Assembly: GCF_018332475.1 (NCBI RefSeq)
Contig: NZ_BOQB01000031.1
Location: 1 to 59,406 of the forward strand
DNA from: Bacillus sanguinis
GTDB taxonomy: Bacteria; Bacillota; Bacilli; Bacillales; Bacillaceae_G
Direction: 5' to 3'
DNA: 59,406 bases
Part shown: positions 37,021-46,875 of the stretch, piece by piece
Numbering within the stretch: position 1 is the first letter of the stretch
Layout: each line of letters begins with the position of its first letter
Notes under the pieces: model-generated
Databases searched by the model: none
What the model saw: the letters and a program-made list of their open reading frames with translations, nothing else
Told to the model about the DNA's origin: nothing
Position numbers and translations under genes: made by a program

Positions 37021-37734
37021 CTATTTTGATTCTGGTTTAATACCTAAATGCATCGCTGCTACCCCAAAAGTAAACGGCTTCACTTGTACACGTTCAAGTC
37101 CAGCTTTTTCAAACATATTAGCCAATTCTTTCATACCTGGGAATGTACTAGCAGATTCTTGCAGCCATGAATATTCTTTATAACTTTTCGCAAATAACTT
37201 TCCAAATAACGGCATGATATATTTAAAGTATAAAGTATACCCTTGTCGAAAACCAATCATTGTTGGTTGAGATGTTTCTAAACAAATTACTTTGCCACCT
37301 GGTTTTACTACACGTGTCATTTCTTTTAATACGTGCATATAATCCGGTACGTTACGTAAACCAAATCCAATCGTTACATAATCAAATGTGTTATCTTCAA
37401 ATGGAAGTTCCATTGCATTCCCATGTAGAAGTTCTACTTGTTTTAATTGTAACGCCTCTACCTTTTGCTTACCGACAGATAACATATTTTCACTGAAGTC
37501 TAAGCCAACAACTTTGCCTTGTTCACCTACCGCACCAGCTAGTGCAATTGTCCAGTCCGCTGTCCCGCAGCATACATCAAGTGCTTTACTACCTGGTTTT
37601 ACATCCATAATGCGCATCGTCTCTTTACGCCAAGCTTTATGTTTTTGAAAACTAATTACAGAATTCATCACATCGTATTTATCAGAGATTTTCTCAAATA
37701 CATCATGTACTCTTTCTTCTTTTGATTGTTGCAT
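37021..37734 (-). CDS. menG: demethylmenaquinone methyltransferase
   Basis: A 237-residue class I SAM methyltransferase, last step of menaquinone synthesis. [17 protein letters not shown] and [16 protein letters not shown] (SAM motif I), then [35 protein letters not shown], are the UbiE/MenG signatures. The ATG at 37734 ([12 protein letters not shown]) has GAAGGTACGAGC before it and gives the known length. It lies between hepS and hepT, both needed for the same quinone. Confidence 0.95.
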   Translation of the reverse strand: MQQSKEERVHDVFEKISDKYDVMNSVISFQKHKAWRKETMRIMDVKPGSKALDVCCGTADWTIALAGAVGEQGKVVGLDFSENMLSVGKQKVEALQLKQVELLHGNAMELPFEDNTFDYVTIGFGLRNVPDYMHVLKEMTRVVKPGGKVICLETSQPTMIGFRQGYTLYFKYIMPLFGKLFAKSYKEYSWLQESASTFPGMKELANMFEKAGLERVQVKPFTFGVAAMHLGIKPESK

Positions 37735-37763
37735 GCTCGTACCTTCTTCCAATGTAAAATTGC

Positions 37764-38513
37764 TTATGTCTTCGATTTATCTCTTAACACAGAATTTATT
37801 TCACTTATATCTGTGTGATTTTCTAAAAATTGATTTTCTTTCTTTTCGAGTTCCATCATCCATCCATTAATAAAGGCTTCTTCATCCGCTTTATCGTTCA
37901 AAATCTCTTGAACAGCTTGAAAAACAGGTGAATGTCGTTTATCAGCGTATAGTTCACATTCTTTTTGAAGACGATTTTTCCCTAGTACATACGTTATAAA
38001 TGGCTTCCAATGCGATAAATGAAAATGATCACATGTTTTTTGTAAGAGTGCAGACTCAATCGTTACTACACTTTCCATTATGTCATCCATCGTTTTATGC
38101 GCTTTTTGATATAACATTATTTTGTGTTCATTAATTTCTTTAATTCCTTCGGCAAGCGCACGAATTAAAACAATATCACGATTCATAGACAATAAGTAAT
38201 AATATAACCCACTATAGTAATCACCAGCAAGTACTGTTAACTGGCGACGTTTATGCGATTCAACAGCTTCTTCCCCTGCCTTATTTGATACTCTTTCATG
38301 TGTATCAAGCGCAATTTGAACAAGCATAATCGTTACTACATAATGCTCAATTTGTTCTATATGTAATTTTGCACTTTTTAAAGCACCATATAACAATGCT
38401 ATTTTCTCTTCATCAATATATGGTTCTTCAATATAGTTTATAAAATAAGGATGGCGCAATTTCTCCATCAATTTCTCTCTTATACCCGCATACCCTCCGT
38501 AGATGTCACACAC
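37764..38513 (-). CDS. hepS: heptaprenyl diphosphate synthase, component I
   Basis: A 249-residue non-catalytic partner of HepT, all-helical. [36 protein letters not shown] and [15 protein letters not shown] match HepS of Bacillus. The start is the GTG at 38513 ([16 protein letters not shown]): AGGGTGA lies 4 bases upstream and the DIYG start aligns with B. subtilis HepS. Another GTG at 38522 lies inside that ribosome site. Confidence 0.85.
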   Translation of the reverse strand: MCDIYGGYAGIREKLMEKLRHPYFINYIEEPYIDEEKIALLYGALKSAKLHIEQIEHYVVTIMLVQIALDTHERVSNKAGEEAVESHKRRQLTVLAGDYYSGLYYYLLSMNRDIVLIRALAEGIKEINEHKIMLYQKAHKTMDDIMESVVTIESALLQKTCDHFHLSHWKPFITYVLGKNRLQKECELYADKRHSPVFQAVQEILNDKADEEAFINGWMMELEKKENQFLENHTDISEINSVLRDKSKT

Positions 38514-38692
38514 AAAAATCACCCTTGTTTTCTAATTCATAAAACTTATTATAACACATACATTCTATTTTCTATAACCAAAACTTGGCTACTCTTTCCA
38601 AACTTCCACCAAACGAAATAACATCTTTCATTCTTACAAGTAGTCTTTCTATTCTCAATCTGTCTTGCTAAAACTATATCATTTATTTACAT
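38514..38692. other. folE-hepS intergenic region without mtrB
   Basis: In B. subtilis mtrB (TRAP, about 75 residues) lies here. The 180-base gap is too short and holds no such frame; it should carry the hepS promoter. Confidence 0.6.
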
Positions 38693-38726
38693 AAAAAAAA
38701 AAGAAAAGCAGTTTCCTACTTTTCTT
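38693..38726 (-). terminator. terminator of folE
   Basis: Minus-strand stem AAGAAAAGTAG / CTGCTTTTCTT with one G-U and TTTTTTTT after it, at the folE stop. Confidence 0.8.
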
Positions 38727-39295
38727 TACTTCGTTTTAATAAAAGATAAAATTTCACTACGTGCCGCTGCATCGTTTTCTAATACACCACGTACTGCTGT
38801 TGTTACTGTTTTCGCACCTGGCTTTTTCACACCACGCATCGTCATGCACATATGTTCCGCTTCTACTACTACCATTACACCGTGCGGCTCTAGTACTTCC
38901 ATAATAGAGTTCGCTACTGTTGATGTAATACGTTCTTGTAGTTGTGGACGACGTGCAATTGTATCTACAGTACGAGCTAATTTACTTAACCCTGTCACTT
39001 TTCCGCCTTGCGGAATATATGCAACGTGAGCAACTCCATAGAATGGAACTAAATGATGCTCACACATCGAATAAAACGGTATATCTTTTACTAGTACAAG
39101 CTCCTCGTGATCTTCTCCGAACACTTTATGCAAATGTTCTTTCGGATCTTCATGCATACCCGAAAACACTTCTGCGTACATTTTTGCAACACGCTTTGGT
39201 GTATCAAGTACTCCCTCACGATTTGGGTCATCTCCGATTGCCTCTAAAATAAGGCGTACTGCATGTTCAATTTGTTCTAAATTAACTTTTGCCAT
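38726..39295 (-). CDS. folE: GTP cyclohydrolase I
   Basis: A 189-residue enzyme (also called MtrA) making dihydroneopterin triphosphate, first step of folate synthesis. Zinc and active-site residues are in [21 protein letters not shown] and [27 protein letters not shown] is typical. It stands alone between hup and hepS, each with its own terminator. AGGGAGGGCTAGCGG-type ribosome site precedes the ATG. Confidence 0.97.
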   Translation of the reverse strand: MAKVNLEQIEHAVRLILEAIGDDPNREGVLDTPKRVAKMYAEVFSGMHEDPKEHLHKVFGEDHEELVLVKDIPFYSMCEHHLVPFYGVAHVAYIPQGGKVTGLSKLARTVDTIARRPQLQERITSTVANSIMEVLEPHGVMVVVEAEHMCMTMRGVKKPGAKTVTTAVRGVLENDAAARSEILSFIKTK

Positions 39296-39362
39296 CCGCT
39301 AGCCCTCCCGAAAACCTAAAAGTGATACGAACACATTCTAGCATATTTATGTTTTTAAAAGC

Positions 39363-39395
39363 AAAAAGAAGAGTTCCCAAAAAGGAAACTCTTCT
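39363..39395 (-). terminator. terminator of hup
   Basis: Minus-strand stem GAAGAGTTTCC / GGGAACTCTTC and following TTTTTGC. Confidence 0.8.
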
Positions 39396-39415
39396 TCCCT
39401 GTTAATATGTAAGGA

Positions 39416-39688
39416 TTATTTAACCGCATCTTTTAACGCTTTACCAGGTTTGAATGCAGGTACTTTACTTGCAGCGATTTCAATTTCCTCACCTGTTTGT
39501 GGGTTACGACCTTTACGAGCCGCACGCTCACGAACTTCGAAGTTACCGAATCCGATCAGTTGTACTTTATCACCTTGTTTTAAAGCTTCTAAGATAGAAT
39601 CAAAAACAGCGTCTACTGCTTTTGTTGCGTCCTTTTTAGAAAGGGAACTTGCTTCTGCAACAGCATTGATTAAATCTGTCTTGTTCAT
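39416..39688 (-). CDS. hup: nucleoid protein HU (HBsu)
   Basis: A 90-residue DNA-bending protein, [29 protein letters not shown], with the DNA-binding arm [37 protein letters not shown]. It compacts the chromosome and is essential in Bacillus. The ATG at 39688 has GGAGGAGGTGAATGGC before it; 27 codons of longer frame upstream are non-conserved. It lies between folE and spoIVA as in B. subtilis. Confidence 0.97.
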   Translation of the reverse strand: MNKTDLINAVAEASSLSKKDATKAVDAVFDSILEALKQGDKVQLIGFGNFEVRERAARKGRNPQTGEEIEIAASKVPAFKPGKALKDAVK

Positions 39689-39952
39689 GCCATTCACCTC
39701 CTCCCAAAGATAAGACTGTATAATGATCATAAAATGAGTCTTACTTTCATTTGTAGGCAATTTTTGCAAATTCTATACTACAAAGATGTAGATAAATCAT
39801 TATCAACGCCTATATTATACGATTCTCCTTTATAATTCAATATTTTTAAGGAAATTGTTACTCTTAAAATGTGAAAATCTGATGAAACTTGACAATTTAC
39901 AACAATATATTAGATAATGACTGTTTATTTTTCTATTCCATACGCAAAAATC
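39689..39952. other. hup upstream region
   Basis: This AT-rich region should carry the hup promoters. I see no other open frame with a ribosome site and no strong hairpin apart from the spoIVA terminator at its far end. Confidence 0.4.
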
Positions 39953-39987
39953 AAAAAAAATCCCTCTACGATGAGAGGGATTTTTTC
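39953..39987 (-). terminator. terminator of spoIVA
   Basis: Stem AATCCCTCT / AGAGGGATT with TTTTTTTTG after it on the minus strand. Confidence 0.85.
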
Positions 39988-41466
39988 TTATAATATAATC
40001 GCAATTAATCCGCCAGATCCTTCATTAATAATTCTTTCTAGCGTTTCTTTTAATTTATATCTCGCATTTTCTGGCATTAAAGATAGTTTCGCTTGAATAC
40101 CTTCTCGTACAATAGAGCTAAGCGAACGTCCGAATATATCAGAATTCCAAATTGATAATGGGTCATCTTCAAAATCTTGCATTAAATAACGAACTAGTTC
40201 TTCACTTTGCTTCTCAGTACCAATGATTGGCTCAAACGTTGACTCCACATCCACTTTAATCATATGAATAGACGGAGCTACAGCTTTTAATTTCACACCA
40301 AACCTTGAACCGTGACGAATAATTTCTGGCTCATCTAAGCTCATATCAGCTAACGCAGGCGCCGCTACACCATATCCTGTTTGCTTTACCATACGCAGGG
40401 CATCCGCCACTTGATCGTATTCTACTTTCGCATGAGATAAATCGAGCATAAGCTTCAATAAATGATCTTTCCCTCGGATTTCTACTCCTACTACTTCTTT
40501 TAAAATTTGATCGTACAACTCATCCGGTGCATATAAGTCAATCTCTGCTACACCTTGCCCCATATCAATGCCAGCTAGGCTCGCTCGATCAATAAATTCA
40601 TACTGACTAAACTGCCAAACGACGCGGTCCACATCACGAAGACGTTTTATATCCTTCACAGTCTCTTGAACAGCTTCTTGATAACTTTGACGTAACCAAT
40701 GCCCTTCATTTAGCACCATCACCCAGCTAGGAAGGTTCACATTCACTTCTAAAACAGGGAACTCAAATAACGCCTCTCGAAGCACATTGTACACATCTGT
40801 TTCTCTTAAACTTTCGACACTCATCGCAATGACTGGAATATCATATTCTTCAGATAAACTTTGGCGCAATTGCTCTGTATCTGGATGATACGGCTGTACA
40901 GTGTTGATGATCATAATGAAAGGTTTTCCCACTTCTTTTAACTCATTTACTACACGTTCTTCTGCCTCTATATAATCTCTTCTTGGAATTTCACCAATCG
41001 TTCCATCTGTTGTAATTACAACACCAATTGTTGAATGCTCTTGAATTACTTTACGTGTGCCGATTTCTGCAGCTTCATGGAATGGAATAGGCTCTTCATA
41101 CCAAGGAGTATTAATCATGCGCGGGCCATTCTCATCTTCATAGCCTTTCGCTCCTGGAACCGTATATCCGACGCAATCTACCAATCGAATATTCACTTCA
41201 AGACCTTCATCTACTTCGATAGAAACCGCTTGGTTTGGAACAAACTTCGGTTCCGTCGTCATGATTGTACGACCAGCAGCACTTTGAGGCAGTTCATCCT
41301 GCGCCCTTTGACGGTCAGACTCATTCTCAATATTAGGAATAACTACAAGTTCCATAAATTTTTTAATGAATGTTGATTTCCCTGTTCGAACAGCTCCTAC
41401 AACTCCAAAATAAATATCACCGCCTGTGCGTTCCGCAATATCTTTAAAAATATCTACCTTTTCCAA
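39988..41466 (-). CDS. spoIVA: spore morphogenetic ATPase SpoIVA
   Basis: A 492-residue TRAFAC-class ATPase that polymerises on the forespore surface and forms the basement layer of the coat. The Walker A motif is GVVGAVRTGKSTFIKKFMELV, Walker B-like LVDCVGYTVPGAKGYEDE, and the base-recognition segment IMIINTVQPYHPD. The C-terminus (LERIINEGSGGLIAIIL) is the membrane-anchoring end that binds SpoVM. It starts with TTG behind GGGAGGGAATCAC. It should be sigma-E controlled; I could not fix the promoter. Confidence 0.97.
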   Translation of the reverse strand: MEKVDIFKDIAERTGGDIYFGVVGAVRTGKSTFIKKFMELVVIPNIENESDRQRAQDELPQSAAGRTIMTTEPKFVPNQAVSIEVDEGLEVNIRLVDCVGYTVPGAKGYEDENGPRMINTPWYEEPIPFHEAAEIGTRKVIQEHSTIGVVITTDGTIGEIPRRDYIEAEERVVNELKEVGKPFIMIINTVQPYHPDTEQLRQSLSEEYDIPVIAMSVESLRETDVYNVLREALFEFPVLEVNVNLPSWVMVLNEGHWLRQSYQEAVQETVKDIKRLRDVDRVVWQFSQYEFIDRASLAGIDMGQGVAEIDLYAPDELYDQILKEVVGVEIRGKDHLLKLMLDLSHAKVEYDQVADALRMVKQTGYGVAAPALADMSLDEPEIIRHGSRFGVKLKAVAPSIHMIKVDVESTFEPIIGTEKQSEELVRYLMQDFEDDPLSIWNSDIFGRSLSSIVREGIQAKLSLMPENARYKLKETLERIINEGSGGLIAIIL

Positions 41467-41659
41467 GTGATTCCCTCCCTCAATATTTTTGGGAATAATT
41501 CCACGTTTATAGTCAACTAATACCTTCTCTAACGTTGCCTATAATATCTGATATAATATAATGGTATTCTAGAAGTTCGGACAATATATCATATAATTTT
41601 GTCCAATTTCATATGACTATTAAAAAATACCTTTTGTTTGCATCACAAGTTGTGTAACA
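41467..41659. other. spoIVA upstream region
   Basis: AT-rich with many TATATT/CATATAAT-like words, any of which could belong to a sigma-E promoter; none has both boxes at the proper spacing that I can defend. Confidence 0.3.
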
Positions 41660-41702
41660 TAAAAAACCTTTCTTCTAGAACTTATTCACTAAAAGAAAGG
41701 TT
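41660..41702 (-). terminator. terminator of yphF
   Basis: Stem AACCTTTCTT / AAGAAAGGTT with an 18-base loop and TTTTTATG after it on the minus strand. Confidence 0.7.
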
Positions 41703-41708
41703 CATGAC

Positions 41709-42422
41709 TTATGATTTTAAAAAAATTGGTTCTCCATTCTTTACCGTGTACGGTAAAGAATACGCAGGTACAAACGGAGAATCTTTCGAAAGTATATTCC
41801 GAATATCTTCCCCCTCCTTAAATTGCCCTTCATTTTTTTTCAACGCTTCATATAAGTCGATTCGATAATCAACATAAACTTCTCCCTTTTCATTGATTAC
41901 AAAAGGAAGTCCTTTACCAGAATACGGACTTGTCACTTGCGGCACATCTTTATATCCTAGTTTTTTGAAATCTAATTCATACACACCATCTGAAATTACC
42001 TTTTTAAAAGGTGGGTATTGATGTTCATCCCGATACATCCTAAGCTTTAATGATAACTCCTGAATTTGTTCAGCCATCCTAACATCAATTAACTTTACTG
42101 TTGGGTTTGTTTCAACATCTATTAATACGTATTGATATACTCCTCCGCTTTCATACGCGTTCCCTGGCGCTTCTTGTATGTAACGCGGAGCAATCTTTTG
42201 AAAATCGATTGGATACTTTTGATAAATAGGCGTATTCATCTCCCGAGTCTTAATTGGTAATATCCCATCATTTTGCTCCTTAAATGTCGCAACGGCTTTT
42301 TGAACGACCTGTAGCTGATCTTCATAAGGAACAGCATTTTGTTTCATATTTTCTTTCGGATACAGACATCCCGTTAAAAGGCTCATACAACAAAATATTA
42401 AAATAATATGTACTTTTTTCAC
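41709..42422 (-). CDS. yphF: YphF family lipoprotein (DUF3939)
   Basis: A 237-residue lipoprotein: signal KKVHIILIFCCMSLLTGC with lipobox LLTG-C, so it is anchored outside the membrane. The rest is hydrophilic, with two similar halves (VQKAVATFKEQNDGILPIKTREMNTPIYQKYPIDFQKI and LKLRMYRDEHQYPPFKKVISDGVYELDFKKLGYKDVP). The role is unknown. It starts with GTG behind AAAAGGTGATTTTTA. The order yphF-yphE-gpsA-der is conserved next to spoIVA. Confidence 0.8.
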   Translation of the reverse strand: MKKVHIILIFCCMSLLTGCLYPKENMKQNAVPYEDQLQVVQKAVATFKEQNDGILPIKTREMNTPIYQKYPIDFQKIAPRYIQEAPGNAYESGGVYQYVLIDVETNPTVKLIDVRMAEQIQELSLKLRMYRDEHQYPPFKKVISDGVYELDFKKLGYKDVPQVTSPYSGKGLPFVINEKGEVYVDYRIDLYEALKKNEGQFKEGEDIRNILSKDSPFVPAYSLPYTVKNGEPIFLKS

Positions 42423-42487
42423 TAAAAATCACCTTTTCATACTAAATATGACTTGCTCCGTATGTTGCATTTTCGAGACTACTCCCT

Positions 42488-42691
42488 TTACTGCTGTACA
42501 GGTCCACTAAATACTACAAGAAAAATAACAATTCCTGACACAATCATAAGGGTGTAGGCTACTAATGCTGTAATCCCTTTCAATAATTTATTCTTTATTT
42601 TATATCTACTTAGTAAAATAAAACTTACTGCAAAAAACATAAATCCAATTGCTCCTAAAGCAAACCACATTTTTAAAAGCCCTTCTGACAT
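42488..42691 (-). CDS. yphE: YphE family small membrane protein (DUF2768)
   Basis: A 67-residue protein, MSEGLLKMWFALGAIGFMFF, with two membrane segments (about 7-27 and 39-60) joined by a basic turn (SRYKIKNKLLKG). The size fits YphE/DUF2768; function unknown. The ATG at 42691 is preferred over a GTG two codons up, because GGGGTG then lies about 6 bases away. It lies 65 bases before yphF on the same strand. Confidence 0.8.
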   Translation of the reverse strand: MSEGLLKMWFALGAIGFMFFAVSFILLSRYKIKNKLLKGITALVAYTLMIVSGIVIFLVVFSGPVQQ

Positions 42692-42842
42692 ATACACACC
42701 CCTTTTTATTAATCTATTTTTATACTATTTTAACAAATTAAAATCTTTAAACAAATACAAAAAGAACATTTTACTACAAATTACGAATATATAGCTTGAA
42801 TCAACAGTTTTTTTCGCACCTTTCACTACTCTAGACAAAAAT

Positions 42843-42875
42843 AAAACCGAAGCGAGTGTATCTCTCGCTTCGGTT
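42843..42875 (-). terminator. terminator of the spoVIF-like gene
   Basis: Perfect 12-bp stem AACCGAAGCGAG / CTCGCTTCGGTT with TTTTATTTTTG after it on the minus strand, between spoVIF and yphE. Confidence 0.9.
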
Positions 42876-42956
42876 GACCAAATATGCCCAAACAGCTCTA
42901 TTCCCATACTTTCATAGCTATCATATGCAATCTACAAACTCTTTGTTTCTCATATT

Positions 42957-43208
42957 TTATTTTTTAAACATTTTGCTTAACGAACCAAAATCTGCCGGCA
43001 TATTATTGTTAATAATCGCTTTTACAATTTGATCCTCTTGTTCTTTCGGCACTTCACGTCCTGCCATAAGAGCCACTTGATGAATCAATTGACGAAGCAC
43101 AGTCTCATCACGTAAATTCGCATTTTGTACAGATGATGCTAATTTAAAAATATCTTCTTTATTCACTTTTGCTTCTTTTTCAATGTTATTAAAAATGTTA
43201 TTATCCAT
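42957..43208 (-). CDS. spoVIF: stage VI sporulation protein F-like
   Basis: An 83-residue helical protein, MDNNIFNNIEKEAKVNKEDIFKLASSV, ending NNNMPADFGSLSKMFKK, matching the SpoVIF family. Known members help spore coat assembly and germination. The ATG at 43208 has GAGGGTGAAAAGG before it; a GTG three codons up lies inside that site. It sits between gpsA and yphE, close to spoIVA, where I do not recall it in B. subtilis. Confidence 0.8.
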   Translation of the reverse strand: MDNNIFNNIEKEAKVNKEDIFKLASSVQNANLRDETVLRQLIHQVALMAGREVPKEQEDQIVKAIINNNMPADFGSLSKMFKK

Positions 43209-43284
43209 CCTTTTCACCCTCTCCTCAAGTTACTCTTTATCCTATGCAAAAATAAAAATATGGTGAAAAGACCCAAAAAAATAA

Positions 43285-43321
43285 AAAGCGACAGAAGTAC
43301 GAATGTACTTCTGTCGCTTTT
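43285..43321. terminator. terminator of der-gpsA
   Basis: A 16-bp stem AAAAGCGACAGAAGTAC / GTACTTCTGTCGCTTTT with TATTTTTTTG after it on the minus strand, at the gpsA stop. Confidence 0.9.
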
Positions 43322-43323
43322 CT

Positions 43324-44346
43324 TTACAGTAAGTCAGGTATAGCTTCTACTTCATGTTTTCGAACACGTCCCATTAATGAGCCTACTGCATCTTTTACAT
43401 CATTCCCATTAAATAGCACGTCATATAAAGCGGCTGTAATCGGCATTTCCACTTCCATTTTCTCTGCCAATTCATGAGCAGCTTTCGTTGTTCTTACACC
43501 TTCGACAACCATACCCATGCTTTCTAACACTTCTTCTAAAGAGTGTCCTTTTCCGAGCATATTCCCAGCGCGCCAATTTCGGCTATGGACGCTTGTACAA
43601 GTTACAATTAAGTCTCCCATACCAGTTAGACCAGCAAACGTCAACGGATTTCCGCCCATTTTTCTTCCTAAACGAGCAATCTCTGTTAAACCACGTGTCA
43701 TTAATGCCGCTTTCGCATTATCACCTAATCCAAGTCCATCAGTTATCCCCGCAGCTAATGCGATAATATTTTTTAACGCACCACCAAGCTCAACTCCAAC
43801 GATATCTGGATTTGTGTATACACGGAAGTAGCTATTCATAAACAAGTCTTGTACTTCCTCAGCCGCTTCCATACGCTTTGCTGCAGACGTAACAGTTGTC
43901 GCTTGACGTAAACCAACTTCCTCAGCATGACTCGGTCCAGATAGTACAACAACATCTTTAATCAAGTCCTCAGGAATTTCTTCCTCAATCACTTCCGAAA
44001 TACGTTTTGACGTACCAGGTTCAATTCCTTTACTTGCATGAATCCAAGTAGTCGGACCTGCTACATATTTTTTCATATCTTGCAATACTTCTCTATACGC
44101 TTTCGTTGGTACTACAAGAAGTACTACATGTACATCTACTAATGCTTCTTCTAAAGAAGAGTAGGCTACGATTGTGCTTGGCAATGTAATTCCTGGAAGG
44201 TATCGACTATTCTCATGTTTTGTATTAATCTCATCCATAAGTTCAGAACGATTTCCCCAAATACGTACATCATGCCCATTGTCAGCTAATACCATCGCTA
44301 ACGCTGTTCCCCAGCTACCTGCTCCAACTACTGTGATTTTTGTCAT
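43324..44346 (-). CDS. gpsA: NAD(P)-dependent glycerol-3-phosphate dehydrogenase
   Basis: A 340-residue enzyme reducing dihydroxyacetone phosphate to sn-glycerol 3-phosphate for phospholipids. An N-terminal Rossmann motif (VVGAGSWGTALAMVLADNGHDV), VLSGPSHAEEVGL and the substrate segment GVELGGALKNIIALAAGITDGLGLGDNAKAALMTRGLTE with the active Lys are intact. It lies 18 bases behind der. AGAGGATGTGATTTT precedes the ATG. Confidence 0.97.
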   Translation of the reverse strand: MTKITVVGAGSWGTALAMVLADNGHDVRIWGNRSELMDEINTKHENSRYLPGITLPSTIVAYSSLEEALVDVHVVLLVVPTKAYREVLQDMKKYVAGPTTWIHASKGIEPGTSKRISEVIEEEIPEDLIKDVVVLSGPSHAEEVGLRQATTVTSAAKRMEAAEEVQDLFMNSYFRVYTNPDIVGVELGGALKNIIALAAGITDGLGLGDNAKAALMTRGLTEIARLGRKMGGNPLTFAGLTGMGDLIVTCTSVHSRNWRAGNMLGKGHSLEEVLESMGMVVEGVRTTKAAHELAEKMEVEMPITAALYDVLFNGNDVKDAVGSLMGRVRKHEVEAIPDLL

Positions 44347-44364
44347 AAAATCACATCCTCTCCA

Positions 44365-45675
44365 TTAGTCTCTTGCTCTAGCGATAATGTGAATCGGCGT
44401 TCCTACAAAGCCAAATGATTCACGTAAACGATTCTTTAAGAAGCGCTCATACGAGAAGTGCAATAATTCTGGATCGTTTACAAATACAACAAATGTTGGT
44501 GGTTTTACCGCAACTTGTGTTGCATAGAAAATCTTCAGACGACTACCGTTATGCGTTGGCGTTGGGTTCATCGCTACCGCATCCATAATTACATCATTTA
44601 ATACATTCGTTTGAATACGGATACTGTGACTCTCATTTACCTCATCGATAACCGGAATTAACGTTTGTGTACGTTTTCTCGTTTTCGCAGATAAGAACAC
44701 AATCGGTGCGTACTCTAAAAATTGGAAGTGAGCACGGATGTTTTCTTCAAATGCTTTCATTGTTTTCTCATCTTTTTTCACTGCGTCCCATTTGTTTACA
44801 ACGATCACAACAGCTCGCCCTGAATCATGAGCATATCCAGCGATTTTTTTATCTTGTTCAATAATTCCTTCTTCACCGTCTAAAACGACTAAAACAACGT
44901 CAGAACGTTCAATCGCTCTTAGTGCACGAAGTACACTATACTTTTCTGTACTTTCATACACTTTTCCTTTTTTACGCATACCAGCTGTATCGATAATTAC
45001 ATAATCTTTTCCGTCTTTACTATATGGTGTATCGACAGCATCACGAGTTGTTCCTGCTACATTACTAACAATTACACGCTCTTGACCAAGAAGAGCATTT
45101 ACAAGTGATGATTTCCCTACGTTTGGACGTCCAATTAAAGAGAAACGAATTGTATCTTCATCATATCCGTCTTCTTCAATCTTCGGAAAATGCTGTGCAG
45201 CTTCGTCTAATAAATCACCTAATCCTAATCCATGTGTACCTGAAATTGGGAATGGCTCGCCAAATCCTAATGCATAAAAGTCATATATATCACTGCGCAT
45301 TTCAGGATTGTCCACTTTATTTACCGCAAGAACAATTGGTTTTTTAGAACGATATAAAATTTTTGCAACTTCTTCATCCGCTGCTGTTACACCGTCACGA
45401 CCATTTGTCATAAAAATGATAACATCTGCTTCATCAATCGCTACTTCAGCTTGTTGACGAATTTGTGTCAAAAACGGCTCGTCTCCAATATCAATTCCAC
45501 CTGTATCAATAATGTTAAATTCATGATTTAACCATTCTCCAGCGCTATAAATACGATCGCGCGTTACACCTGGAATATCTTCTACGATTGAAACTCTCTC
45601 TCCAACAATTCTATTGAAAATAGTAGATTTCCCTACGTTCGGGCGGCCTACTATTGCTATTACTGGTTTCGGCAT
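44365..45675 (-). CDS. der: ribosome-assembly GTPase Der (EngA)
   Basis: A 436-residue GTPase with two tandem G domains. The first P-loop is [16 protein letters not shown] (about 7-22) and the second [16 protein letters not shown] (about 180-195), each with its DxxG (DTGGID, DTAGMR) and NKxD (NKVD, NKWD). A C-terminal KH-like domain ends with [17 protein letters not shown]. It is needed for 50S subunit maturation. AAAGGATGAAAGTAT precedes the ATG. Confidence 0.97.
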   Translation of the reverse strand: MPKPVIAIVGRPNVGKSTIFNRIVGERVSIVEDIPGVTRDRIYSAGEWLNHEFNIIDTGGIDIGDEPFLTQIRQQAEVAIDEADVIIFMTNGRDGVTAADEEVAKILYRSKKPIVLAVNKVDNPEMRSDIYDFYALGFGEPFPISGTHGLGLGDLLDEAAQHFPKIEEDGYDEDTIRFSLIGRPNVGKSSLVNALLGQERVIVSNVAGTTRDAVDTPYSKDGKDYVIIDTAGMRKKGKVYESTEKYSVLRALRAIERSDVVLVVLDGEEGIIEQDKKIAGYAHDSGRAVVIVVNKWDAVKKDEKTMKAFEENIRAHFQFLEYAPIVFLSAKTRKRTQTLIPVIDEVNESHSIRIQTNVLNDVIMDAVAMNPTPTHNGSRLKIFYATQVAVKPPTFVVFVNDPELLHFSYERFLKNRLRESFGFVGTPIHIIARARD

Positions 45676-45713
45676 ATACTTTCATCCTTTCAACTTGCTT
45701 CTGTTTATTATGT

Positions 45714-45741
45714 AAAAAACCCTTCTTTGTGCAAGAAGGGA
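45714..45741 (-). terminator. terminator of the yphA / YIEGIA module
   Basis: Minus-strand stem ATCCCTTCTT / AAGAAGGGTT with TTTTTAC after it, between the small partner gene and der. Confidence 0.85.
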
Positions 45742-45799
45742 TTTGCATTCCAGAATATTTCTCAACGTATCAAAACACCTCACATTATAACACACGTTG

Positions 45800-45985
45800 C
45801 TAATGTTTCACAATAATATATACATTCTCTTGTAAGCGATGCGCAATACCATCTAAAATTGCCTCTAAATTATTTGCAACAAATTCTAATTCCTCTGTCG
45901 ATTCACAAGTAAACAAAGGGGCACCACCAGCAAATTTCTCCGGCGCTGTTGTAATAACTGCAAGAATTACACTTTCTAACATCAT
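45800..45985 (-). CDS. small capping-complex subunit for the YIEGIA protein
   Basis: A 61-residue soluble protein, MMLESVILAVITTAPEKFAGGAPLFTC, ending RLQENVYIIVKH. From memory the family is annotated as 'capping complex subunit for YIEGIA', which fits its overlap (ATGATGA) with the YIEGIA gene. Predicted strand-helix-strand layout; no membrane segment. GGGGAG lies 7 bases before the first ATG. The direct function is unknown; a role with the membrane partner is inferred from coupling. Confidence 0.7.
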   Translation of the reverse strand: MMLESVILAVITTAPEKFAGGAPLFTCESTEELEFVANNLEAILDGIAHRLQENVYIIVKH

Positions 45986-46875
45986 CTTTTATCTCCCCTT
46001 CCTTTCGGGGCTTCCGATGACATATGAACAGCACTTTCTAACGTCGGTACATTCCCTATGACACCTATCGCTTTCTCTGCATCTTGATCTTGTGGCAAGA
46101 CAAAGATCCCAACCCTACCATCTTCTAAATCACGTTTTGCTAACGGCACAAGCGCCGGCGTACCAGAATCTCTATAAATCCCTAAAGCGACAGAAACATC
46201 ATGTAAAATAGCCTGTCGTTGCCCTAAGTTTGAGATTGTCACCATCGCATCAATTGATTTTGGCCTTAAAATAAAGCCCATTCCATATTTCATAATCTCC
46301 TCTTGCCTTGCTGGTAATCCAATATTCATAATGTAAATATTATCAATATACAACCCCGCTCCTTCAAAACGAAGTGGAACATGCTCGATATCAACAAGAT
46401 CATGTAACCTTCTGCCTGACATTAATTTTTTCGCGATAAAAAATGCGATTATAGCCATAATTACTCCAGCAATCCATGAATGGAACCCTATATACGCAAA
46501 CGTCGTTGCAAACGACGTTAACATCGCCAAATAGTTGCGACTTTCAAAAACCAATGCAATTCCTTCAATGTATGTATTTCCACGCGGTACGAGCTCATAT
46601 CCATCTAATTGTTGAAGTGTATTTCTTTCCATATTACGCACATCACGAAACTGTGTTGCTGCTAACGTCAGAAACGTAATGGCAGAAAAATCTTTTTTCA
46701 AAATTGATGGAATTGCAATTGCACCTAAAGCCGCTGCAATTAACCCCATCGCAATGTGAATAATTTTCCCGTGGAGCCTCGTCGGATATTGCCGCGTATC
46801 TGTCCTAAGCATTAACACTCTCGTTACTGTCCCCGCTATTACGCCGCATAAAATGGCCGGTGTATATTCAGTCAT
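45982..46875 (-). CDS. YIEGIA-domain membrane protein
   Basis: A 297-residue protein with four or five membrane segments in the first half (AILCGVIAGTVTRVLML, IIHIAMGLIAAALGAIAIPSI, LTSFATTFAYIGFHSWIAGVIMAIIAFFI) and the name-giving YIEGIA in NTYIEGIALVFESRNYL (about 107). The soluble C-terminal half is alpha/beta. It sits where B. subtilis has yphB, upstream of der. It overlaps yphA by 8 bases and its small partner by 4. It is found in spore-formers; a spore-envelope role is likely but not shown here. Confidence 0.75.
   Translation of the reverse strand: MTEYTPAILCGVIAGTVTRVLMLRTDTRQYPTRLHGKIIHIAMGLIAAALGAIAIPSILKKDFSAITFLTLAATQFRDVRNMERNTLQQLDGYELVPRGNTYIEGIALVFESRNYLAMLTSFATTFAYIGFHSWIAGVIMAIIAFFIAKKLMSGRRLHDLVDIEHVPLRFEGAGLYIDNIYIMNIGLPARQEEIMKYGMGFILRPKSIDAMVTISNLGQRQAILHDVSVALGIYRDSGTPALVPLAKRDLEDGRVGIFVLPQDQDAEKAIGVIGNVPTLESAVHMSSEAPKGRGDKR

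Noticed and set aside
42725-42907. A 60-codon minus-strand frame between yphE and spoVIF
   Set aside because: Its middle is the perfect 12-bp terminator stem of spoVIF, it has no ribosome site and the composition is that of intergenic DNA.
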